NCBI GenBank assembly: GCA_047967505.1
Contig: CM106538.1
From: Dipteris shenzhenensis
Taxonomy: Eukaryota; Polypodiophyta; Polypodiopsida; Gleicheniales
DNA length: 64,000 bases
Strand: one strand, 5' to 3'
Below the pieces are notes generated by a model. That model saw only the letters and a list, made by a program, of their open reading frames with translations. It was not told where the DNA came from and searched no databases. The position numbers and the translations under genes were made by a program. Each line of letters begins with the position of its first letter. Position 1 is the first letter of the stretch. Positions 32,056 through 43,200 of this stretch are shown piece by piece.

Positions 32056-33660
32056 GATAGATTTCTTTGCAAGCATATGTGCAGTACGCCGCTGTGCCAT
32101 GTGCATTTAGGATGACTTGTATGTCTATATTTGCATCCCATAGAGTAGATGGTGCAAGAGTGAAGTTGTTTATATAGGTCTCTTTTGAATCTCATTTTAG
32201 CAAGATGGTTGGCTTTATATAGTACATCTCAATGCGCTGAGGTAATCACTTTTTGTTGTGTCTAAGAGTTGTAGCCATTCATCAAAATGCTATTCTTGTG
32301 CCTTTTTTGAGGTCCAATAAAGCTTTTGTGATTTGCTTCGTAAGGTCTTGGTGGTCTTGTTAGAGAAGTTCAAGATCTTCATTGATTGGTTATACGATGC
32401 ACATGGAACATGATGGAGGTTTTGAGAATCCATATCTACATGTTCTACTATTCTTCTTGTAGCCTTCTCGATGATGGTGGGTTTGTGCATTGTGGAGGGT
32501 CTCTTTCAGCAAGTCGCCATCCATAGTTATATATGTATCAATGAAGGAGAGCACATCTGTAGTTTTTGATCGACCCATTGTTGGTGCATCTTCAACCCAT
32601 ATTAATCCGTGGTTGTGGTTGTGTTGATTGTCTTTGTGTTGGAGTTCTATGACGAAGAAGAAGTCGGCCACTTTCCCAAGATTTGTGTTATCCTCCCTCA
32701 ATTGTTGTTTCACGTAGTACCTTGCAATTGTAATTGGGTTTGAGCAGAAGAGGTGGCGAATGTGGGGCTGATTTTTTGATTGCCATAAGTCGAGATTTAG
32801 TTTCCATAGATAGTCCAAGAGCTTGGGACAATGCTTTTTGACGTAGGAGAATGTGATAAAGCATGTAGGTGGCCCAAGCTAGCGAATCATCGCAAATAAG
32901 TTTTTCTTTAGTTTTTCTGTATAGTCAGTTGATGTGTGCAATGCCTTGAAGTCTCCATATCCTATCCTCGAATGCAACAATTACTTGATGCTTGTATCTT
33001 TTCAGACATCTTGAGCGTGTAGTTGCCTAAAATGTAGTTGTCCTTTTCAAAGATGGACCCTGGTCGACGATAAGATTTTAAGAACCATTATCTTCATTAT
33101 ATGGAAGAATAAGTTTTCAAATTTTCTTGCAAATCTTTTATCGGCATTTAATAATTCCCACCTTGCAATTTTTTGATAGTTTTTGGGAACACAAGATGTG
33201 GTAAGATCTCTGTTTGCCAAAGAACAATGTTGGGAATGACATCTCTTCACAGAATGCATCTTTAAATAGGCTTAGTTGTGAATGTTCTTCACATGGTGCG
33301 ACATGTGTGATGGAATTGTTGTAGTCAACTCCTTGATGTGTGGTGTACAACCCATGGACCAGGGTGTCTATTTCAAAATGCTCATCATCGTCATCTTGAT
33401 CGATCATAGCAGTCTGCGGAATGTTTGCACACTTGATGTCTTGCAATGATTTCTTGCAATGATTTGACATGTCTATCCCATTCGCTATTTAGCACCATCT
33501 TGCTTTCATTGTTAGCAAAGGGCAAACACAACCACTCATATAATAATGCCTATACTCCATCTTTCGTTTGATGCCTACAGGTATGCACGCGTCGTCGTTG
33601 AGGAATTGTGGCAGTGCACCCTATGCTTTGTTAATGTTTTCCATGATGTTTATCATGCTT
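32056..33660 (-). pseudogene. Helentron C: Rep protein with HUH nuclease
   Basis: From 33,660 downward: 'ALPQFLNDDACIPVGIKRKM', 'HFEIDTLVHGLYTTHQGVDY', 'LSLFKDAFCEEMSFPTLFFG', 'WELLNADKRFARKFENLFF', 'YGDFKALHTSTDYTEKLKKN' and LGPPTCFITFS. The frame 32,818-32,390 is open and holds 'HIRHLFCSNPITIARYYVKQ', the HUH motif within 'VIELQHKDNQHNHNHGLIWV' and 'SRTCRYGFSKPPSCS'. Near 32,270-32,090 come 'FDEWLQLLDTTKSDYLSALR' and a degenerate catalytic-tyrosine region 'HGTAAYCTYACKE' (tyrosines three residues apart, normally four). Stops include TAG at 33,623-33,621 and 32,881-32,879. In the equivalent positions copies D2 (CAA) and D1 (CAG) encode Gln. Confidence 0.85.
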
Positions 33661-33669
33661 CCATGTAGC

Positions 33670-36600
33670 CATATTAAAAAAGAGTGTGCAGCAATACTAG
33701 ATTGAATCCAAAACATTGTGCAAAAAGGTATTCTCAACGATAACAAGCATGCTTCAATTTGCTTTTTGCCCTAACCCAAATCAGAAATTTGCCTAAGCGA
33801 AGGCGTCACTCAGTTCTTTTTGCTTTCATAATGTTTAGCAATTTTCTTTTAGAAAAGACTTCAAAGGTAATTATTCCCTTACCTTCATCCCATTTAGGCA
33901 TCCTTTTCTTGAAAGGAGCTACTAACTTCACTGCTTTCTTCAGCTACGACCCATGCCTACTACTACTAGAACTTCAATGCTTGACTGAAGTTTTTGCTAG
34001 CATGATAGGACTGCTTAAAGGTGTTGGACACTGGACCACATGACAATCTCCACTACAAGGGTCTCTAGCACATGCCTTCACTGGTGTATTGTAAACAACC
34101 TTCTCACACTTATGGAAGAATTGGATACGATGTAAGCAATTCAAATGATTTTCACTTTGAATGTCAACATAAGGAATTCATATTCTTAGTTAAAGCATTG
34201 ACATGCTCAACATCAGCACTTTGAAATTTCAGTTCGAAGATTAGCATGGGCAATTCAGTCCATTTAATTACATAGGAATTTATAAGATACCATAGGGAAT
34301 GTCCACAGGTCGGATCACATCAATATCTTAACCTTTTCTCCAACCATTCACTTATCTCTACATTTGCAAGCAAAGGAGGTAGAAGTATCAAAGCTTCAAA
34401 TTCCAATGCATTGGTCAGTTTGCATTACATCTGCATTATCCATGTCTACATGAGAATACAAAATAGAACCATTCCAAGTGCAAGCAAGTAGGCAAATTTC
34501 AAAGACGAGCATGCTACAGCTTGTGAGTCCAATGATTACAGAAATAAAGAATGCAAACTAAAGGTCACATTCCAAATAGCAAGCATAAAATGTCCTTTGG
34601 AATACATCACCTCGCATACCAATCTCTATCTATGTAGGATCATATCAAATGAAGCAGCAACATATCAAATTCCAAAGGATTATATAGAATACAAAGGACC
34701 ATAAAAAAATCTACATGCACACAATCCTCTAGCCTTTTCTTCCTAGAAGCTTCAGGACAATGCAGCAAGCCAAGAGTTAAACAACCGACACAACCATATT
34801 GAATGCAGCAATACCAAATTGAAATCCAAGACATCATGCAAGGTTGCAAATAGACAGAACGTCATAATTTTTGCCACTCAAATCACAAAGGCAATGACAT
34901 TGCACCATCTGAGCATATTCATTGCACATGCAAGGATTTGGGCATAGAGTTACACTGCAAAGGCTACCTACACCTTCTCAGTCAAATGATTGCAGTTACA
35001 AACAATAAAATTGAAATGGAATTCACCACACAGGATTTCGACCACAATCACTATCCTTATTGATAGTGGTTATTTTATGAAGACCCATATTGAACCCAAG
35101 AATAGTTACTGAGAATGAAAAGGGACACACATGAATCTAAATCCAAATAAACTTATAGCCTTCCCTTCCCACAAGCTTCAACTAGCAAAGCAACGATATT
35201 GAATGGAGCAATGCCATGTTGAAATTGAAGGCATCATGCAAGATTCCAAATAGACAAAATCATATATTTTGCTTATTCCCACAGGATTTAGTTCAAGGGA
35301 AGAAGACAAGCAAAATTGGATACTTTCCTTTATTCCCACAAAGCTTCAGTTCAAGGCAAGAAGACATGCACGTTCAAATCAAAAAGCCTACCATGGTGCA
35401 CCATTACTATATCTCGCACATAGGACAAACCCCATGTCGATATCTAGATAGGGCAAAGCAAACATATCTATCTCTATCTATGAGGGGACCTTATCACAAA
35501 CCTGATCAATAAACAACTACAAATTGAAGGAGTTGGCTCTTATAGATCGACAACACCACAAATCCTACATGCATAAAGAAACATACTCTAGAAAGCAAAA
35601 AAAAAGCCAATAAAAAATCACGTCTAACATGGGGCCTATCGCTGCCACCATCCAATCAAAACACTATACCCCAACCATAAAATTTTGGAAATCTTTAGAT
35701 TATGATGACATAAAGAAAGCCCAAGGACATTGAGATTGCAGAAAATGACCACCCAACCTTTAGATTATCTCAAAAATGCTAATAGTGCTGGTGTTCAACC
35801 ATTAATTCCAACAATCGAAAGATAAAACTATCAACAATCGCATCACGAGACTATCATCAAATCCTTGCATGACCAAACAAAAAGATCCAACCATTATAGC
35901 TCCAAGACTCGATCTCAAATCCTTACCTCCACATAACAATCTCATGCAAAGGTGGTACTTCCACTAAAGTTCAAACCCTCCAGATACAAGGCACACCATC
36001 AGAACCAGACACTCGCCCAAAGAATAGAGCCAGAAAACATGTACTTCACTCATGCGGATCCATAGGCCAACAATATTGCAAAATGTGCACCTGACATAGA
36101 AAGACGAAACCACAAGCTTCCTTTCAAACTATCCAATCAAAGAGTCATTGCCAAGATCAAAGGGGAATAGCTTCATGCAAAAAATGGTCCCTTCAGACCC
36201 ACCACTTCCACAGCCGCAAACAAAGGAGAACCTTCTATTCAAAACTCCCACTATGAGAGCCGCTGCTAGAGCCAAAGGAATGCTAGCTGCAGCCAAAGCA
36301 AAAACCTTCATGCAAGGACTACAAACCTTGATAGTCAAAGAAAGAAGCATCTAGATGAAGCCAGAAAACCACCAAGAAAGTTGTTGATAGAGCCAAAGGA
36401 AAACCCTTCATGCAAGAATTGTAAACATCAATAGACGAAGAGGAAGAAGCATCCACATGAAGCCAAAGAGTCACCAAGACTAACAAAACACATAGTGGTC
36501 TAGACGTCCACTCCTATCAATATCAAGGAGCCGCTTCCAACTCAAATGATGAAGCCACAGAACCGCCACCAAGCAGAGTCATAAAACCACAAAGCCACCA

Positions 36601-37110
36601 CCAGCTAGAAAAACAAGACCCAATACCGAAAACTCATGTTTGGAGAGGATCCTTCTTATTCTCACCACCAACCTCCACATAGGGAAGGTTGTGTGTATTG
36701 AGGTAGAACCATCAAGAGATCACCTCCCCTCAATACACACAACTGCAAATAAGCCTAAGAATACACATAGCTACCACCCAGCAAGCCTAATGAACATAAC
36801 TCCCACATTGAACACTAAGGAAGAAGCCTACCTAAGTTATTTTAGCAACCTTAACAAACCCTAAGTAGACACAGCCACCACCACCAAGCCCAACTATCAC
36901 CTTTAAGACCAACCTTAATGTTGGCACACTTGGGCACACTTCCCATAAATAAGACCAAAATCACCAATGTTTGCATAGCCCTTGCCTTAGCAGGCAAAAA
37001 ACCTTCTTTGCATGTGTAGCCGTTGCATGGGAAGAGAAGTGGCAATCTACTCCCATGTAATGTAACTGGGACTAGGGGTGTGTTTGAAAGTTGTGGAAAA
37101 CCAATGCGTG
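33670..37110. other. 3.4 kb without a gene; diverged internal repeats
   Basis: A unit with the landmarks 'gcagcaataccaaattgaaa', 'catcatgcaag' and 'caaatagaca' occurs at 34,741-34,880 and 35,161-35,275, with a weaker copy near 33,680-33,730. A second pair of about 90 bp ('agagccaaagga', 'ccttcatgcaag', 'gaagaagcatc', 'atgaagcc') lies at 36,267-36,363 and 36,388-36,476. Frames here are short and without domains. Confidence 0.55.
36688..36743. other. Perfect 16-bp inverted repeat (hairpin), 24-nt loop
   Basis: Arm 1 at 36,688-36,703 is GTTGTGTGTATTGAGG and arm 2 at 36,728-36,743 is its exact reverse complement. It could form a stem-loop in RNA or mark the core of a small element. Confidence 0.85.
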
Positions 37111-37117
37111 CGCATTT

Positions 37118-37158
37118 GTGTATGTGTGTGTGCATGCGCGCGCGTGTGTGTGTGTGTG
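37118..37158. repeat. (TG)n microsatellite with (GC)n patch
   Basis: 'gtgtgtgtgcatgcgcgcgc' followed by a TG run. It abuts repeat module copy 2. Confidence 0.9.
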
Positions 37159-37500
37159 AAGACTCAACAAAACCCCGTTTCATAGTGAAATGAAAACAAT
37201 TTTGGTAATGGAAACAAAATAAAAACTGCTATGAAACATTACAAAAATTTGAGAAGAGCGCAAATTGCAAAAGGTTTATAGAATGCATGACTACACAAAC
37301 AAGTTATGCTTAGATAAGTCGTTGCAAGCATCACTTTTATTGAAGAGAGGAGTCTACATACTTGCCACCATCCAACAAGAAAAACGTGGTGAGAACCCAC
37401 TTAAACTTTAGTTGGGAAGACAAGTGTCATTAACACCCCTCCGGGGTCACAATAAAACCGATTACTTTACTATAAACTTATCAAGCTTTAATGTAAATCT
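37150..37500 (+). repeat. Dispersed repeat module, copy 2
   Basis: It carries 'gaagactcaacaaaacccc', 'catagtgaaatgaaaacaat', 'cttttattgaagagaggag', 'acttgccaccatccaacaag', 'ttaaactttagttgggaaga', 'cacccctcc', 'cacaataaaa' and 'aacttatcaagctttaatgt'. The order is the same as in copies 1 and 3. Confidence 0.85.
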
Positions 37501-37975
37501 ATGATTTATGGAGTTTACTAGAGTAAGTTTGTATTTTAAGGGAAAGGCAAAGAATTATGAATCAATGTACAGGGAAATTAATAAGGAAATTTTTATTAAT
37601 AATGAAGCCAAGGGGGAAAATGGGGAATCGATGGAGAACTATGGAACGAAATATAACTATTTTAATTTAACAAAGAAACAAGGAAAAAAGAAATGAAAGG
37701 GTAATGTACCTTAAGAAAAAAATAAGATTAATAAATAGAAAAAAGTAATAATAAAAAAAAGAGGGTTAATTTCATTAGAAGAAATAAGAATTAGAAAGAT
37801 TGAGAAGGAAAGGGTAGAAAAAATCTAGAAGGGGGAATTTAAATAGGTAGGAAACAAATAATAGGGAAGGGATAACATAAGAACTAGAAATAATAGAGAA
37901 GGAGGTGGGGAGGGGTAAAAATTAAAAATAGAGAAGGAAGCGGGGAAAGGGCGTTAAATATCAATGCTCCACTCT
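37501..37975 (+). repeat. Purine tract following module copy 2
   Basis: The + strand is dominated by A and G with few C residues ('gaagaaataagaattagaaa', 'gaaggaggtggggagggg'). It corresponds to the tracts at 8,585-9,440 (minus) and 63,000-63,335. Confidence 0.8.
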
Positions 37976-38008
37976 CGTGTAACTACGTGGGAACCAGCTA
38001 ACTCTACT

Positions 38009-38680
38009 TGTAACCCCCCCATATGAGGAGAAGGCAATTGAGTAGCTCGGTTATCCTGTAGGTCCTGGTTTGGATACCAGATGGGGGCCATGTGTGGCCT
38101 GATGGCTAGACGGCTTGAGATAGATTTGGCACACCGCCAACTAGGCTATATGCAAGTGCGGGAAGGCATCCCTTGACTGACTGCACTGAGGGTAGACGGA
38201 GCATTTCTCGGGGCAGCCCACTGTCGGGTCGCAGGGCCCGTTCGGAGCCTCAAATGATCCCGGATGGCTCTGGGCCGAATGGCGACCATAGGTTAGTTGC
38301 TCTGTTTTGTGCACCGATTCTATCGTATGGTCGATGGCCTATTTCGAGACCGACCCCCAGTCGACCATTTTGGCCGGACTAGGTCGGTCACCTAATTGAG
38401 CCTAACTGACTACGATTGGTGGCTATATAAGAGCAAGCCTGTGAAGCCCATTTTATCACTGGCTACAGCAACCCTGATTTCTTAGCATCCAGCCTCCGTC
38501 TTCTACTCTTTCCAACACACCATCGAAGCTTCTTTCACAGGAGTGCATGGTTGGGAGGCAGCGCCATCTATTGTAACAGTTCTATAGTAATCAAATTTTT
38601 GATTCTCCATACTATCTTGTTTTCTCTCTTGTGTACGAGATCCTGTTATCTATTGAGCACAGACGTATTATTTTCTTACA
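38009..38680 (+). repeat. Candidate LTR
   Basis: The segment starts TGTAA and ends TTACA, an inverted pair of terminal pentamers typical of LTRs. It is more GC-rich than its surroundings, with a TATA box in 'ggctatataagagc' at about 38,421-38,434 followed by CT-rich leader-like sequence. No second copy, primer-binding site or target duplication was found. A G-rich run follows at 38,681-38,693. It may instead be a host promoter. Confidence 0.4.
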
Positions 38681-38699
38681 AGGGGTGGGGGGTTGCAAT

Positions 38700-39270
38700 A
38701 ATTAAAACATTAAAGACAAAGTACCTTTGAGGCCATACGAAGGTCAGGACGTGGCAGGTGGAGATAGACTTTATCGACAGGGAACGTGGGATGAACTATA
38801 AGCAATGCATAGAGTAGGGAAGTACAATGTGCCACGTAGGATACACGAGTCATTGTTTAATACGGGGGTGGGAACACAAGTGGTGTGCACATGGCAGAGT
38901 GGGTTTGGGTGGAAGTCCATTGGCGGGTAGTGTAACGATGAGTTAGTGAGGAGGAGAGTCCAACAAGGGGGGAAGCTTAAATAGAAGAAAGGGGGTGGAA
39001 GTTGAGAGAGCCATGTGATCATACGGCTCGGTTCGTGTCAGGGAACAAAAGGGCATGGGAAGGCAGGGGGTAACGCATTTTGCAAGGGAGCCAAAAAGGC
39101 AGGGGGTAGAAAGGCGGCGAGGCAAGGGGGCTACAAAAGTGGGGGTAGCGCATTTTATGGCAGGGGCTCGGGGGTGTTTAGCGATTATGATGGTGAGGGC
39201 CTAGGGTAGAGGCGTTGATGAGGCATAGGTGTTGAGTAGAGTAAGAAAAAGAGTGACTACGGACGCTGTG
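38700..39270. other. Unassigned sequence before the Copia element
   Basis: No gene. The + strand is G-rich with 'ggcaggggg' repeats at 39,060-39,165. Read on the minus strand there is 'ctatttaagc' at about 38,975 but no credible downstream frame. Confidence 0.3.
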
Positions 39271-39276
39271 TGCTAC

Positions 39277-39700
39277 ATATGAGAAAGAGACTACCTCAAA
39301 CAAAGTCTATCTCATGAAGAGATTGTTTGAGCTGCACATGGAGGGAGTATCCATAGCTTTACACTTGAATGAATTTAATATCATTTTCAGTCAACTTTAA
39401 GCTCAAAAGCTGAATTTTGATGTAGAAATGAGGGCAATATTTCTCTTATGCTCATTACCATCCTCATGGGATACTTTTTGTACTGCTATCGGTAACTCTG
39501 CACCTGGTGGAGTATTGAACTTTGAAGATGTGGTTGGTAAGGAGATTAGACGGGAAGTCAATGGAAGGCAATAAGCAAGATGCAGCCTTAAATGTGCAAA
39601 GGGGCTGATCATAGTCTAGGGGGAAGTTTCAAGAAAAAGGGAAGTCCTGTAGCAAGTCCAGGGCACGGAATATTGCGTGTCACTATTGTGGCAAGAAGGG
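39277..39700 (+). pseudogene. Copia gag, 5'-truncated
   Basis: One + frame reads 'KVYLMKRLFELHMEGVSIAL', 'HLNEFNIIFSQL', a TAA, 'AQKLNFDVEMRAIFLLCSLP', 'SSWDTFCTAIGN' and 'NFEDVVGKEIRREVNG', the UBN2-type gag core, then stops. The CCHC zinc knuckle 'CHYCGKKGHMKKDC' follows at about 39,676-39,720 in a shifted frame. The gag start and the 5' LTR are missing. Confidence 0.85.
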
Positions 39701-39704
39701 CCAC

Positions 39705-41310
39705 ATGAAAAAGGATTGCTACAAGCTTAAAAGAAAGCAAAAGGATAAGAAAAAGAATGCAAATTGGGGTGCAAATCAGAAGGAAGAGAGTCCAAGGGAG
39801 AATAAAGGAAAAGTGAAGATCGAGGAGATCAATGCAATCACACATGATAGTGACAATGACATTCTCTTCATGTCTAGTTTATCTGCAGAGTTGCTTACCA
39901 CTTCAGATGATGCATATTCTCAGGATTGGATTTTAGATTCTGGTGCTTCATTCCATGTTACTCCCCATAGGGAATGGTTCTCCACTTATGACAATGGAAA
40001 GATAGGTTGTGTACATCTTGGAAATGACTATGCATGTGACATAGTGGGAGTGGGTGACAAAGTTTTCTTTTGCAAATGGGTCTGCATTTATTTTGAAAAA
40101 TGTGAGACATGTGCCTAAGCTGACCAAGAGTCTCATTTCAACGGGTCAGCTAGATGATGCTGGTTTTCAGACCATCTTTGGTTCTGGGAGTTGGAAAATT
40201 CAGAAGTGCTATATGCTTTTGGCCAGGGGTGCCAAGTGTGGGACTTTGTATCCCTTACATGTATCAGGGGTGTTTGATCATGTTGTTGCAATAACTGAGC
40301 AGCCAAGCACTTCTTTATGGCATTGCCAGTTGGGCCATATGAGCCAAAATGGGATGAAAATCTTATGCCGTTTGGGTCATGTACCACATTTAAGTTTCTC
40401 TAATTTTGTATTTTGTGAGCACTGTCTCTATGGGAAGCAAACTAAATCAGCCCATAAAAGAAGGGGAAAGAAAGAGTTTGAAAAGCTTGATTTGGTGCAT
40501 TCAGACGTATGTCATCCCATGCCTACACGGTCATTAGGCGGGGCTGAATACTATGTGACATTCATTGATGATGCAACTAGGAAAGTGTAGGCTAATGCTA
40601 TAGCTCGGAAGAGTGATGTGTTCCAAGTATTTCAGAAATGGCTGGCCTTGGTTGAGAATCAGTCAGGTAGAACACTTAAATGCTTACGGACTAATAATGG
40701 TGGAGAGCATCTCTCTCATGACTTTCAGCATTTCTATGATACACGTGGGATTAAGAGGGAGCTCACATCCCCTCATACTCTAGAGCGAAATCCACTTGCA
40801 TAAAAGATGAACCATACCATTCAAGAAAGCAATGCAAGTCTTTCTGGTGGTTTTTGGGCTGAGGCAATGAAGACGGCAGTGCATGTGATCAATAGATCAC
40901 CTAGTAAGAGTTTGGATGGTGGTATTCCTGAAGAGGCATGGAGTGGCAAGAAGCCCTCTTACTCTCATTTGCGTATATTTGGGTGTGAGGCATATGCACA
41001 TGTGCCAAAAGAGCTTCGAAAGAAGCTAGATCCTAAGTCTAGGAAATGCATCTTTCTGGGTTATGGTGAAAGTGGAGAGATGGGCTATCGTCTCTAGGAT
41101 CTAGAAGCAAAGAAGATCATACGCAGCCATGATGTAGCCTTCAATGAGAAGAAGATGCGTAAGGCACCCATGAGGGATGTGGAAATGAGGAGAATCACTT
41201 TCCAGGATGTGAATCCACCTGCATATGTTGATAGACAGCAACCTGTCCATGCACCAAATGTGTGCAAGAAATGGTACCACCAAGTACTCCCATAGGTATA
41301 CAATCAAGGG
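39705..41310 (+). pseudogene. Copia protease and integrase
   Basis: 'WILDSGASFHVTPHREWFST' at about 39,925 is the aspartic protease active site (DSGA). A frameshift near 40,080 leads to 'LTKSLISTGQLDDAGFQTIF', the GAG-pre-integrase 'SLWHCQLGHMSQNGMKIL', the integrase zinc finger HCLYGKQ, and the catalytic core 'LDLVHSDVCHPMPTRSLGGA' with 'YYVTFIDDATRKV', 'LRTNNGGEHLS' and later 'FWAEAMKTAVHVINRSPSKS'. The second integrase Asp in TDNGGE is Asn here (TNNGGE). Stops are at 40,588 (TAG), 40,801 (TAA) and 41,095 (TAG). Confidence 0.92.
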
Positions 41311-42995
41311 TAGATGATGGATCATCTATTGGTGGAAATGATGAGCCAAATGTGGCTGATATGCACGTGGGACAGAAAGCTGAAATGCCCTTGAGAAGAT
41401 CATCTAGAGTGTCTACACTGCCTGATAGGTTTGTTCCATGGGTAGACTATGTGATGCTTACTGATTGCGAGGAGCCTTCTTGCTACAGAGAGGCTATGAT
41501 GCATGAGGATCAATGCAAGTGGGAGTATGCTATGCAATCAGAGACGAGTTCACTTATGAAGAATAAGACTTGGGACTTGGTTTCTTTGCCACATGGAAAG
41601 AAAGCATTGCCATGTAAATGGGTCTACAAGATGAAGGTCACAGGTGATGATGTGCCTAGGTACAAGGCCCGTTTGGTCGCTAAAGGGTTCAAGCAAGAGA
41701 AGGGTGTGGACTTTGATGAGATATTCTCTCCGGTTGTGAAGATGACCACACTTAGATGCATGCTTGGACTAGTGGCAGCAGGATATGGAGCTTATGCAGA
41801 TGGATGTCAAGACAGCTTTCTTGCATGGGGATCTGCATGAGGAAATTTACATGGTGCAGCCGGAAGGCTTTGAAGAAAAGGGCAAAGATCTCTATGGTCT
41901 TAAGCAAGCGCCTAGAGAATGGTATCTGAAGTTTGATGCTTTCATTTGGTCCTAGGGTTTTAGAAGGAGTGAAATTGATCACTGCCTCTACACTAAAAGG
42001 ACTAAGGATAATAGCCTGATACTCCTGGCACTATATGTGGATGATATGCTATTGGCTAGCAAGAATACTTATGAGCTAGATGCATTAAAGGCCAAGTTGC
42101 ATGAGGCCTTTGATATGAAGGATTTGGGACTTGCAGGTCATATTCTTGGTATGTGCATCACGCATAATCGGAGTAGGAAAACTCCTTTGGCTTTCATAGA
42201 AGGAGTATGTTACAAAAGTTTTGCAGCATTTTAATATGGAGGGGGGGAAGGCAGTGAGTACTCCATTGCCTCCATATGTGAAAGTAAGTCATACAGATAG
42301 TCCTAAATCAGATGAGGAGAGGGCCATGGATGGCCAAGGTTCCTTATGCATTAGAGGTTGGGAGTCTTATGTATGCTATGATAGCTACTAGACCAGACAT
42401 TGCATTTGTAGTGGGAGTTGTTAGCTGGTATATGGCTAATCCAGGAAAGACGAATTGGGAGGCAGTTAAGTGCATCATGAGGTACATGAAGGGTAACAAG
42501 GAGATGTGCATCTGCTTTGGTAGAGGAGACATGCGTGTACTTGGGTACACAGATTCAGACTATGCAGGGCATGTGGATAGTAGGAGATCCACTTCTGGTT
42601 ATGTGTTCACCTTTGCAGGTGGTGCAGTGTCGTGGATGTCTCACGCATAGAAGTGCATTGCTTTGTCTACCATAGAGGCTGAGTATGTTGTAGCCACAGA
42701 GGGTTGCAAGGAGGCTATATCGCTTGATTGGCTGGTGGGAGATTTGGGCATTCATACAAGTGTACCGACATTGCATAGTGATTCCATGAGTGCTATTCAG
42801 CTAGCACGGAATCCGGTCTTTCATGCAAAGACCAAACACATTGAGGTCAGGTACCATTTCATCAGGGAGGTACTTGAGGACAAGCGCATAGAGCTTGTCA
42901 AGGTTCATACAGATGATAATCCTGTAGATATGCTGATGAAGAGTCTACCTAGTCAGCGGTTTGAGTATTGTCATGCATTGATGGGCATTGGATAG
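41262..42995 (+). pseudogene. Copia reverse transcriptase and RNase H
   Basis: 'NKTWDLVSLPHGKKALPCKW' and 'YKARLVAKGFKQEKGVDFDE' open the RT. A frameshift near 41,780 leads to '[20 protein letters not shown]' and '[12 protein letters not shown]', then a TAG at 41,953, 'HCLYTKRTKDNSLILLALYV' and the catalytic YVDDM at about 42,036-42,050. RNase H follows with 'YALEVGSLMYAMIATRPDIA', 'GYTDSDYAGHVDSRRSTSGY', a TAG at 42,648, 'KCIALSTIEAEYVVATEGCK', 'LHSDSMSAIQLARNPVFHAK' and 'TKHIEVRYHFIREVLED', ending at 42,995. At least five lesions. Confidence 0.92.
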
Positions 42996-43034
42996 TATGC
43001 TCACTGGTTGTTCTCCCTTAAAGGCACATTGTCC

Positions 43035-43200
43035 TTTAAGTGGGAGGTTGTGGGGGTTAAAGGTCACTGTACCTTTACCCCGGTTATGTACAATACACCC
43101 ACCAAAAACTTGTGTGGCTCTCTGTTTCTCTCTCTCCCTCTTCCATTCTACTTCCATTGAGAGCACTCTCAAGTGCCCCTAAAGATTCTACTTGGATTAG
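43035..43200 (+). repeat. Polypurine tract and start of Copia 3' LTR
   Basis: 'aagtgggaggt' (about 43,038-43,048) matches the usual Copia polypurine tract. The LTR probably starts at 43,049 with TGTGGGGGTTAAAGG. Its 3' border cannot be set because no 5' LTR is present for comparison. Confidence 0.6.

Noticed and set aside
38009-38680. Target duplication around the candidate LTR
   Set aside because: The five bases on each side (ctact and agggg) do not match, so insertion cannot be confirmed.
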